From assembly GCF_028583425.1 (NCBI RefSeq), contig NC_072793.1, forward strand, positions 96,333,689 to 96,397,688: 64,000 bases of DNA, written 5' to 3'. This DNA comes from Eublepharis macularius. Taxonomy: Eukaryota; Chordata; Lepidosauria; Squamata; Eublepharidae. The notes under the pieces were generated by a model that searched no databases, had not been told where the DNA came from, and saw only the letters and a list, made by a program, of their open reading frames with translations. The position numbers were made by a program, and so were the translations under genes. Within the stretch, counting starts at the first letter, position 1; the number at the start of each line of letters is the position of its first letter. Positions 23,435 to 33,780 of the stretch are shown here, one piece after another.

Positions 23435-24882
23435 AACTACAATGCCAAGACCACGGCAATACAGCCCGGAAAACCCACAACAGTAATCCAATATAGAGTT
23501 GAAGAAATGCTGAAACAGAACATAAGCAATTCTAGGGTTGACATTAAACCACATGAAGCACAAGTAGCTCATAGGAGCACATATTTAAGACAACAGGTAG
23601 TACATAAGGCAATATAGTGATGAAGTCCTTAACTCATTAGTGAAGCATCTGAGAGCCCCTCCCTACAATACAGAAGCCTTTTTGAATAATTCGGTTTTGC
23701 ATTGTTTGCAGAAAACTCTAAGAGTGGGGGCTCTCCTGACCTCCTCTGGCAGGCTGTTCCACAGAGTAGGAGCCACCAGCCTGTGTATGGGCGGCTGTAA
23801 ATTTCACCCATGTGCGGGGTGGCACCTGCAGGAGACCCTGTTCAGATGAGCAAAGCTGTCGTGAAGGAACATAGGGAAGGAGGTGGCCCCGTAGGTATGC
23901 CAGATCAAGGCCGTGAAGAGCTTTGTATGTGAAAACCAATACCTTGAACTGAGCATGGTAGCTGATGGGTAGCCAATGGAGTGACTGCAGAATGGGGGTG
24001 GTGTTCATGCTCCTGCTTGCTCCTGGTACCAGTTGTGCTGCAGTGTTTTGCACCAACTGATTGGTTAATTTAGATGGGTGACCTATGCATTACAATAGTC
24101 AAGTCTTGATGCTACCATAGCATGGATCCAGGTGGCCAGATCGGCCATGTTGAGGTAAGAAGCCATCTTCCATGCTAGAATGAGGTTGTAAAGGGCATTT
24201 TTTGCAGCTGCCTTTACTTGTTTTTCTAGTAGTAGCACTGGATCCAATATAACCCCTAGGCTCTTAACCTTGTCTGCAAGAGTCAGATGAACTCCATCGA
24301 AAGTGGGGAGTACAATGTCCTTCAAGATCTCCGCCTTCCCAACAAGCATCACTTCCGTCTTGTCTGGGTTCAATTTCAATTTGTTCATTTTTAGCCATTT
24401 CATTACAGCTGTCAGGCAGTGATCCGAGATTTCAAATGCATCCTGAGAGGGCCTGAATAGCGAGATATAAAGTTGGGTGTTATCTGCATATTGGTGACAT
24501 CCAACTCCATAGCTGCAAATTAGTTCTCCTAAAGGCTTTACATAGAGGTTGAATAACATGAGAGATAAGATTGCACTCTGCAGAACCCCACAAGATAGCT
24601 CCCATTCTGGAGACACCTGATCACCAACAGCAACCCTTTGAGTCCGTCCCCTGAGAAAAATTTAAATCAGTCCAAGGCACATCCTTTGATGCCCACTTCC
24701 ATCTCTAGATGCCTCAACAAAATGGCATGGTCTACTGTGTGAAAGGCTGCAGACAGATCCAGGAGGAGCAATAAGGAGGCATGGCCTTTGTCTATATTTA
24801 GTCAAAGATCAGCCACTAACGCTACTAGTGCTGTCTCTGTCCCATGCCCTGGTCTGAATCCAGATTGGAAAGGGTCTAGAGT

Positions 24883-25745
24883 AGAGATGGGCACGGAACA
24901 AAACACGGAACAAAATTCCGAATGGAACGGCTGGTTCGTTTGCAAAGAAACGTGTTCCGTGTCTCCATGTTTTTACAGAACAAACGAATTTACCTACTGT
25001 TCCATTGCTGCTTTGGGAAGCCAGACACTTTGGAGCCATTCACTCCATTGCCCAGGCAACGGTGGTAGTCTTTAGGTTGCCCTCAATCTGAGGCCTCCAT
25101 GCTTGATTGGCAGCTGTCCTTGCCAAGTAGAGAGCTCCCAATTCTGGTTAATCCAGCCAGGAAAAGGGGGGGAGGGTGAGAATCTCTAAGGCAACTGAGG
25201 AGATGGGCCTTCAGCAGCCATGGTAACACCAATCTCTTCCTCCAAAACCATGTTAGGCAGGTCTTTCTGCCAACCTGAGTTCTCCTGTGTTGTTCAATCT
25301 TAGCTTTTCCCATAATTAGGGGAAGCCATGTGACTCCTGGTTTCATTTTCTCCAGAGAGTGAGTTAGGGAGCTTGCTGGCTGGCTGTAGTGCCAGGAACT
25401 TGGGATCTTCGGCCTACACTGAAGTGCACTTCTTGCTTCTTGGAAAGGGACTGAAAAGCCTCTTTTCTTTTTTCTTGCTGCATTTTCTTACTGGGGAGAT
25501 TTTTGGGAAAGGGTGCTTTTTTCCCCCTTTCTCCCCCTCCCCATTCCTAGTCTTAGCTTTTCACCTTCCCCACCCCCCAGGCTAGTCTTAGGCCTTTGAA
25601 TCTAATCGGGTTCTTGCTTCTCTAAGTGAGTTTTATTTGCTTTTTCGCTTTTTCTCCCTCTCTGCTTTTTGGAGGACCAATCTTCTCGTTTGGTTTCGGG
25701 GGGAGGGGGCGGGTTAGAAGGTGTCTTGAGATCTTAAACAACTGA
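24883..25745. mobile_element. hAT-like non-autonomous insert in the family A LINE
   Basis: The insert begins AGAGATGGGCACGGAACAAA, a start seen in abundant squamate hAT-type elements. It contains no LINE sequence, and the LINE coding region is interrupted between the endonuclease linker and the GFRPGHGTET block. No matching inverted end or 8-bp duplication was found, and some LINE sequence is also missing, so the right boundary is approximate. Confidence 0.5.
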
Positions 25746-27033
25746 GATGGTCATGAACTAGCCGATGCAATGGCTGCTGAGAAATGTTTCTTTGCAGCTT
25801 TCATTTCCGTTTCATAGGCCCTCCAGTGGGTTCTGTTGCATGTTTTATCTGCTTCCATGTGGGTTTTTGCCAACATCTTTCCAGATGTCTTCCAACCCTC
25901 TTTAAGTCAGCCAGCTCCGTGGTAAACCATGGGGCTGGCTTCCATCTCAAGGGCCAGAGGGGTTGACAAGGAGCAATGGTGTCAATAGCTTCAAGAAGCT
26001 TCGCATTCCATGCTCCCGCAGCAGCTGCCATGGAGCATATGTCTGGGATTCTAAAATCCCCAAGGCATTTTGAAATCTAGAAGGGTCCATGAGCCTTCGT
26101 GAATGGATCATTTTAACTGGACCTCCTACTTTGCAGGGTGTTGGGCTATATTCACTTTTGCCTTCAGCAGATGATGGTCTGACCACAGTTCAGGCCAAAT
26201 CTCTAATGTTGAAACAAGACTTTCCCTCAAAGGCTCAGTGCAAAATATCAAGCCCAAGATGTGGCCTCTTTCATGTGTAGAGCTGTCACTATCTGAGAGA
26301 GGCCCAGGGTTGTCAGGGAAGCTATAAATTCCTGAACTGGGCCTAACTTGGGACACTCAGCAATGGACGTTGAAGCCCCCCAGAACAATAAGGCTAGGTG
26401 CCTCCAATACCAAATTTGCTAGCAGCTCTACCTACTCAGAAAGGGTGCTTGTTGGGGAGCTGGGTGGTCTGTAAACAAGCAGGATACCCAGTCTATCTTT
26501 AGTTCCCAGAGACAGGAACATGCTGTCAATACCAGCTATAGCTTCTACTGGGAGTCTACAGATGTTGAAGGACTCACAGAGGATAATAGCAACCCCTCCT
26601 CCCTGACTATCACAGCAAGGTTGGTGTAAGACCACATACCTAGGGGAAGTTAATTGAGACAGATATAACATGTCATTTTCTTGTAGCCATGTCTCTGTTA
26701 AGCAAGCCACATCAATTTCCTCTTCTTCTACTATCCCAGCAATGCATGCAACCTTATTCCTAACATCTACTATTGCATAGTATTAGGGTAGCAGGGGAGG
26801 CAGAAGTAGTCCCAATGTTGGTAGGTGGAATGTTAGAGAGGTTAGATAAACAGCGAGCATTGTTGCTTGATAATGATTGTCTTTGGTAAGTCCAGCCCCC
26901 ATATCTACTAGCACCCACCTGCACTTCAATAGTAAATTTACCAGACATTTTGCACCACACAACCACATAATTAAATACCAAATACCAAATTTAAATACCA
27001 AGCATACTGGTGGCCTTTACTTAGGCAACAGTA

Positions 27034-27142
27034 GAAAAGAGCAAGAGTCCAGTAGCACCTATAAGAGCAACAAAATTTTTGGTAGGGTATCAGCTTTCGT
27101 GAGTCACAGCTCACTTCTTCAGATACAGCTAGAATATTTAGC
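27034..27142 (-). mobile_element. Short hammerhead-bearing repeat (family 2) with 12-bp target duplication
   Basis: The insert is flanked by the identical 12-mer TAGGCAACAGTA (27022-27033 and 27143-27154). On the minus strand it carries a hammerhead-like core and then TTGTTGCTC and GGTGCTACTGGACTC. Related copies are at 9811-9955, 54190-54296 and 58541-58611. The duplication length fits retrotransposition or a PLE-type mechanism. Confidence 0.8.
27087..27126 (-). ncRNA. Hammerhead-ribozyme-like motif (family 2)
   Basis: On the minus strand: GUAU, CUGAAGA, A, a stem GUGAG/CUCAC with loop CUGUGA, GAAA, GCU, G, AUAC. GUAU and AUAC pair as stem I, and stem III would be the loop-less, self-complementary AGCU. 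The base at the cleavage position is G, which hammerheads do not tolerate, so this copy is predicted inactive. The related copy at 58541-58611 has C there. Confidence 0.6.
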
Positions 27143-27154
27143 TAGGCAACAGTA

Positions 27155-28671
27155 TAGGGCTAAAACCATAGTGTATTTAAGCAAGCAGTGTCCAGCAGAT
27201 GTTGAATCCTTCCTTGAAGTAGTACATGATTGGAGGAGCTCTTCCAATCCACTTGTGTCCCCCACGTCGTGCAAATGCAATGATGTCTGTCCCCAAGCTG
27301 CGTATCCCAGGCTAAGAGCCATGGGCCAACAGCCCTTGTGCTCTCGCCCTTTGGCTCACACCTCCTGCATGAAGCCCCAGTTAAATAGCTGGCCCAGTAA
27401 ACAGTACTTGTGAGAGAGAAGACGGGTGGGAGGCAAGGCCAGCATCACCAAATGGCCCCCAGCTGCAGATCAAATGCCTTATGTCCCCTGCAAATCTTGT
27501 ATGTTTGCTGAAAATAAGTCCTATGAAGTTAGATAATGTTACTAGTCTTCACACATGGAGCTCAACTATTTCAGTCTAGCAAAATACTACTGCATCTCTG
27601 CAGAAAACCTTAAGAAATTAATGGTTCACAACAAGGAGGTCCAAACAGATGGCAGTGATGACCATCTTGAGTCAGTAATGTTTTCTCATTCATTAAGTTA
27701 TTCATAAATCACATGCTTCTCTTATTTGGAGTTAACAGCTATTATTAATATTTTAACCAAAAAATGATGTGTAACAGGTAGTCACACTACCATCATTCAC
27801 AAAGATTTTCAGAATGATTTTGAAATGCCATTTCATATAGATGAAAAGATTTTAAATAAATGGTACAAAGTGATGATTTCATATGGGAGGGAAAGAAACC
27901 AAGAATAAGATTTAAAGTATTACAAGAAGAAAAAAAAACAGAGGAGGATTGGGAGTACCGAGTATTAAATTGTACTGCCGGGAAGTGGCATTCGTTTGGA
28001 TAACTGACCGGATCATAAATCTGAGCAGAAGACACAAAATTGGAGGCAGCTGACACTAAAGAGGGAATTCATAACTATTTATGAGTTAAGAAATCACTAA
28101 AATCCATTCAAAAGCAAGACAGTGTTCATATTCTAAGAGATGGACTACTTAAAATATGGTTTCAATGAAGAAATAAATTGAGCCCAACAATTTCGCTATT
28201 GATATCACCAATAAACACTTATTATGATGCTACCACTAGAAACAGAATTGACTGGTTTAGTTGTGAATTTATGACAGATAACTACATGCAACAAAATAGA
28301 AGACAGAATCTTGCCCTGATATGCCTGAGTGGATAGACAAACTGTATGAATATGCATTGATAGTTAAACTAACTTCCTGTGTGCATAACAGACCAATACT
28401 GGAATACCAGAAAAAATGGAAGGATTTGATTACCTAGCTCAAAACTAAGAAAAACTAAAAGTAGTTAATATAAAAATAGAGCAATCATAACATAGAGACC
28501 TTAAAAATGTTGAGTATAAATTATGGAAGATATAACTGATTAAGAACTATTGATTTTAAAGTTTGGGTATAAGCAATCAAGGAGAGGGAGAAAAGAACTT
28601 TTACATAAGCAAGATGTGTTGTCATATATTTTGAATATATTTTTCTGTTGCAGCTTAAATGTAGTTCAAAT
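27155..28671. other. Possible LINE 5' region, then unique sequence
   Basis: The sequence at 27155-27490 is moderately GC-rich and may be the 5' part of the family A LINE, but no motif proves it. From 27490 to 28671 it is AT-rich and unrecognised. Confidence 0.35.
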
Positions 28672-28918
28672 GAGAGCTGCTGTAGTACGGTGGTTAAGTG
28701 GTTCGGCTGCGAATCAGCACTCTACTGGTTCAGATCCCACTACTGCCATGAGCTCAGTGGGTGGCCTTGGGTAAGCCACTCCTCTCAGCCCCAGCTCCCC
28801 AGCTATATTTTGGGGATAATAATAACACTAACAGTAACTTGTTCACCGCTCTGGGTGAGACACTAATCTGTCTAGAAGAACGGTATATAAGCGCAGTTAT
28901 TATTATTATAAGAAAAAT
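28672..28918 (+). mobile_element. tRNA-derived SINE (third family)
   Basis: A tRNA-like head (GTGGTTAAGTGGTTCGGCTG, B-box-like GGTTCAGATCC) is followed by GGGTAAGCCACTCC, CTCAGCCCCAGCTCCCC and GGGGATAATAATAACAC. The tail reads ACCGCTCTGGGTGAGAC and CGGTATATAAGC, ending in (ATT)n. Confidence 0.85.
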
Positions 28919-28950
28919 TCCAAGTATACTTGAGAAAGCATTGCAAACTA

Positions 28951-28968
28951 ATGATGATGATGATGATG
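28951..28968. repeat. (ATG)6 microsatellite
   Basis: Perfect trinucleotide run just downstream of the SINE. Confidence 0.9.
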
Positions 28969-29424
28969 GATAAGTTTCTATGCACTTTATATTATCATTT
29001 CTATTTCTTTTTCAAATAAAACTTCATTTAAAAATGATTTTGAAATGCTCACAAAACATTCAAGGACTACATAAAGCAAAAGGAACTATTCAGATGTGTT
29101 CAGATGTCTTGAATAAAACAAAGGTCTGTCCCTGATGAACGCAAGTACAGTTTCCTGGTGTGCTTGTGCCCTTCATTCATCACTCTCCCCAACTTCACGC
29201 AGGCAGAATGTTTATTCTTTACCTAAGGTTTAGGAGAACTATTTGTTAAGGCCATTTACTAGACCTGAAAATGTAAAATTGTCTTCCTGACTCTGACTTT
29301 TGCTCTAGTTAGCTCAGACATTATTTAATTCTGGTTTTAGAATCCTGGCTTGTGGGTAGGAAACTAACTCCAATTCAATGAGGCACCAGTTTTAAGATGT
29401 TATGGTGAATTGCAGTTTGATTCA

Positions 29425-29560
29425 GAGCTTCCAAGACCTTGAAATCTTCTCAACACCTCCTACCCGAGACCCTTTTCAACCCAAGATAGCAGGGGGTTGA
29501 AGTTTTGACACAAAAATCATGTACCTTTCCACAGAGCCACAGCTCCTCCCACGAAAGTTC
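29425..29560 (-). repeat. Diverged tRNA-SINE fragment (same family as 19078-19280)
   Basis: On the minus strand: GGAGGAGCTGTGGCTCTGTG, a B-box-like region, then AGGGTCTCGGGTAGGAGGTG. The order matches the SINE at 19078-19280 but with many differences. Confidence 0.45.
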
Positions 29561-31858
29561 TATTCACCATTAGGCACTGAAAGGCTCATACTAGAAATTC
29601 TGTGGGATAGGCGCAGATTTCTTAACTCCCTCTGCTAGAAAGGTTTCCAATTACTAAAGCAAGATTGCAAGCCCTGAAAGTTCTTTGCTCAAAACTTGAT
29701 AAAAGTTCAATAGAATAGAGTTCACATTACAGTGTCTGTTCTGAGGAGACTTCCAACAGCAAAGCTCCGGAGAGTCCAAAGTACTGAATGAGGATGTGCT
29801 GATCCACATTTTGCTCAGTGGCCGAACTTCATTAATGCCTAATTAGCCAACCTTGCATTAAACTTCCACACTAACAAGCAGCTCTTCATTGACATACTTC
29901 CTGTCTTGTTTCCTGTGTTGTGCTGCAATTACAGGTGGGGCTGCTGTCTGGAAGCACACTTAGCCTCAAATATCTATCTAGAAATAGCTGCAAGTGAGTT
30001 GTTTGCAGAGAAAATTCTAAGGTTAGTAACAAAATGTATTTCTGTCTTGAAACTATTATGTTGTGTTACCCAGAACCGGGTAATAACAACAAATTTGATC
30101 TCTGCTTTTTGATGTGCACAGTCCAGACATTACATCTGTCAAATAAAATTTGGATTCAAAGTTAGATTTTATAAAATCTTCATGTTTCCATAATCTTAAA
30201 CCAATAAAAATGATCCCAATAAGAACATGCAAAGTTTGTTTTGAAATTGCAGTTCCACCTGTTGCTCTGAATTTGGGTATGGAACAGTAGGGAAAGAAGA
30301 AATGTAGCAAATATTTATTCAACTTTTAAGATAATTTTATTTCTTAAATCCTAAGCAGCTTTCTTGTAAAGGTTGCTATGGCAGGTGAACAGTTTTTTCT
30401 CAGGCACTGGTGGAAGTCTAGCTATATTCTAATGAACAAATGCCCAGGTACAAGTTGGCCTTTTTGTACAGATGTCTTCTGGTTTATATTTGTGGCTTTA
30501 GAACCAACTTTCTGATACTCAGTTCAGTTTTATTTTTGATACTCACTTCCAGTTGAACAAAGTTTGGTCAAACATGAAGTTAATCCTATGCAAAGTCTGT
30601 GTAGAATATCTTCTATTATCTCTATACATAGCAATTTCCATACCTTAAAAAACTGAGATGACCTCCCACTCGAGTTTCACTGTAGACAGATATGCATGCA
30701 ACTAATTCCAAAAGGGATGAGTAGCAATAGACAACTGCAACATCATCAAAAAGTCACCTAAAAAAGCAACAGGCATTCCCAACAGAAGGATTTTGTTTTA
30801 TTTTTGTTTTAAAGCCACACAAACAATACTACCTGAGGCTACTAACCAAAACTGGGAAATGAAAAAGCGTCAGAGAGTTGTATCTAGTTCCTCATTTGTC
30901 CAATATTTATGCAAGCCACAAAATAGAACGAAATGTTACTGAGCTTTAGGACTCATTAATTGTTTTTCCTGTAACTAGCAACTTACAAAAGGAAAAGGGA
31001 AAGAGAGGTTGCCTGCAAAAGTAGATTAGGGGCCTATATTTTATATCTGAGTAAGTGGATTATTAAAACAATCTACAGCAGTACCAATTGTGTTAATCAC
31101 ACAAAAACAGGATATGCAAGCTTAACATTAGCCCCAAGGTACAGGCACCTATGACAGAAATACTGGACCAATTATTACTCTTTCTAGTCTCTAGATATCC
31201 CCCTACCATTAAGTGATGAAAACACGGCCTCAACCATTTGCACTCAGACCTTGGTGGAGATAACTCAATAAAATAAGAGGGTGTTTTCTCTTCCCTTCCC
31301 TAAGAATCTATCATTCCCTTTCAATCAAAAAAATAAACAGATCCAGTTCTTGATTAACTTGGACAGAGGACTAAGATCTACAGAAGAAGTTAACTGCAGG
31401 CTCAAGAGAGAAATGACTTAATCAGTTTGTATTTGCTTTATATTTAAAAGCACTTTTTTCCAGAGCATGTAGCTTTTAACACAATTTTTAAACATCCTCC
31501 AAAAAATCAGATGGCCTAAACAGGCATCATGTTCATTCAAGAAATCTTCCTATGCAAGTTAAACTGCAAGCACAAGAACTTGAACTTAAGAGACAGGTGT
31601 GAACTTTATCCAGATGAATCACTGAAGCCACAATATGCATATGATTTTGACCAAGTTTAAAGTTGCTGTAGAGTTACTACCAATATTTGAAAGCCTAGTC
31701 AAACAAATTCAGTCACTTCTAGTCACAAATACAATGTCAGCAAAACAGAAAATTGTTGCAGCAGTGTTACCATACTTACTTACATATATATACAGAGATT
31801 TTGTGCTTGCAAACTGGAGACTGAGATGCTTTGTAAAATATTACTCTGAACAGCAAAA

Positions 31859-31860
<2 letters not shown>

Positions 31861-31901
<41 letters not shown>
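31861..31901. repeat. (AT)n microsatellite
   Basis: About 20 uninterrupted AT dinucleotides. Confidence 0.95.
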
Positions 31902-31905
<4 letters not shown>

Positions 31906-33574
31906 CCAGTAGTAATTTTCTCCCTAGCAAGCTCTACAGCAAAGTGAAGCTCCAATGGACAAGAAAATCTGGATTTCATCTTGTCAATGAAATTACACAC
32001 TAATAACTACAACTCCCCCACCCCCCAAAAAACCCAGACTTAATGCCAATGCTTCCAACAAGATGGTAAGTACATGCACCTATTCAAAACAGAAGTGTAT
32101 GTTCTTCAGCATGACTAAGCCTCATCAGCTCTAACCAGTGCATTATGCTAACACCAGTTTCATATGACATAAGTTTCTCAAACTGAACTTGCAGTTCCAA
32201 GGCTGCTTTAAACTATTTCTGTCCATATAGCCCATTTCAATTATATCTCCTGTGGGGCAAAGCGGTCATGGAAATGATGGTCTTAATTTGGTTTCAATAA
32301 ATATACTACATGTTAAGTTGTCTAAATGAATCTAGGAAGCAAAATTTCTGTGAAAATGGGTAATGCTTTTCTCTTCCACATCTCATCTCTTCAGTAGGTT
32401 TTAATTTACAGTTTGAGCTGCTAAATGGAAACCAATCTTTGCATTTCAATGATAAAAAAATCTTTGGTCCTCCAAGACAGAAGCATCTGGATACATCAGA
32501 AATTGCTAAGCCAATTATTAGAAAAGCTGTTAGCTCATTCCCAAGAGGCAATCTAAATTAAAAGTGCTCAGACACTGAAGCAACAAGCCCCAAAGGGAAA
32601 GCAGCAAGCAAGTACAGAAAATATCAAGAGAACACACCACTAATGCATTAAGAAAAATTCTTTCCTCGGGCTTAATGGCCAACAACATTCAGCAACTTTT
32701 TTTCTCCTTAAAAACCAGGTTGGGTCAGTGGGATATTTAATCAAAGGAAACCCCTTCAAGTGTCTTATTTTTAGACAAAGGCTATGGCCACAATTCTCAA
32801 CCCTCTTATTCCTGAGTCACTGAGCTTAAGTCAAGATGTTTACTTTGAACTATGTGATTTAAAGACAATATCCTACACCATTCATTATATTGATGCTTAA
32901 TCATTTAGAGAATTTTTTTTCATAACCCAAACCTTCCACTGTGCAATGCCCTGCTTTTTATACCAAAGAGCACTTTAAATGTTCTCCTAAATGGGGGAAG
33001 GGTCTTTATTTGATTGGGCCATGTACAAGCAGCAGTTTTATGAATGTAGATAATAGCCCTGATGGAACAAGATGTTATAATACTAATAAACTTCAGATGT
33101 CTTTAATAATGAACATGTATGGCACAGCCTAAGCAAAGTTCTACACAACACAGAAGAAAACAGGCAGGAGAGGAGGTTCTTCCACAGTTACTTTGCCAGA
33201 TGAGCAAAAATTGTCCCAAAATGGGAGGTTTGTGAAGTGAGCAGCACATTACTTAGCTGCATGGGGGTCATCCATAACTGCATAGCATCAGCAAAGAGAA
33301 AGCCTTTTCAAAGACAGCTGGATGTGCACAAAGAGCAGGAACAGGAAAGTTTTTAAATGAAAAAGGATCTGCTAAGAACACTTATGCAGCCAAACCACAA
33401 AAAAGCTACAATGGAGTGCTACTAAGGCAATAAACCTGAGCATTCACAAAAAAAATGAGACTCTAATCATTGCAGCTATTTTCCTAAATCAGAGAGATGA
33501 ACCAATACAAAAATATTTGTTGTCAGCATGCTATTACTGGCTGCTCAGACAGCCACAGTTTATGATCATTAGAT

Positions 33575-33780
33575 CTTACCGCCCTACCAAGCTGGCCCTT
33601 GATTGAGCTTCAAGAGGAAGATTAAAACCTGGTTCTTTATACAGGGTTTTTGATATGAGCTGCTGGAAATGTTACACAGGATACACTGGGAAATTGTTTT
33701 ACATAATTTATTGCTGTTTTATTGTACTGTTTTATACTGTTTGAAAACCATTTTATGAACCTCTGCTATTTATTTAAAAA
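33575..33780 (+). repeat. Possible LINE 3'-end fragment
   Basis: The wording 'cttcaagaggaagattaaaacctggttcttt' resembles the degraded LINE C-terminus (pattern FKRKIKTWFF). It is followed by a T-rich UTR-like stretch. The match is weak. Confidence 0.3.

Larger units (their letters stand above)
22267..23484 (-). mobile_element. Penelope-like element (PLE), 5'-truncated, with 13-bp target duplication
   Basis: The element is flanked by the identical 13-mer AATCCAATATAGA (22254-22266 and 23485-23497). Coding sequence reads the PLE linker region (DRARRICEPHFLNEEINHL, about 23330-23200) and a GIY-YIG endonuclease (22684-23090). At the low-coordinate end is a full terminal repeat (22267-22400), and at the high-coordinate end a partial terminal repeat in inverted orientation (about 23399-23484), the usual form of truncated PLE copies. 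It is inserted in the 3' UTR of the family A LINE, so it is younger than that LINE. Confidence 0.9.
21975..27000 (-). mobile_element. L2-like LINE (family A), nearly full length, split by three nested insertions
   Basis: On the minus strand: endonuclease at about 26710-26430 (MACLTETWL, GGGVAIILCES) continuing to about 25760. RT N-terminal motifs follow at about 24880-24660 (DPFQSGFRPGHGTET, LLLLDLSAAFHTVDH). RT palm is at 24616-24083 (GVGCHQYADNTQLYIS, LKLNPDKTEVMLVG, LGVILDPVLLLEKQVK, SRLDYCNA) and the C-terminus at 24056-23718 (LHWLPISYHAQFKVLVFTYK). The 3' UTR runs to about 21975. The catalytic box reads YADN instead of YADD, so the copy is inactive. Insertions are at 22105-22230, 22267-23484 and about 24883-25745. 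Copies of the same family lie at 40515-41158 and 58835-60075. Confidence 0.85.
28970..33570. other. Intronic sequence, mostly unique
   Basis: Apart from the SINE-like fragment (29425-29560) and the AT microsatellite (31861-31901) listed separately, the stretch is AT-rich without recognisable elements or exons. Confidence 0.5.

Noticed and set aside
26877..27413. A 178-codon plus-strand frame
   Set aside because: It is antisense to LINE family A and crosses the TSD-flanked repeat at 27034-27142, with no recognisable domain.
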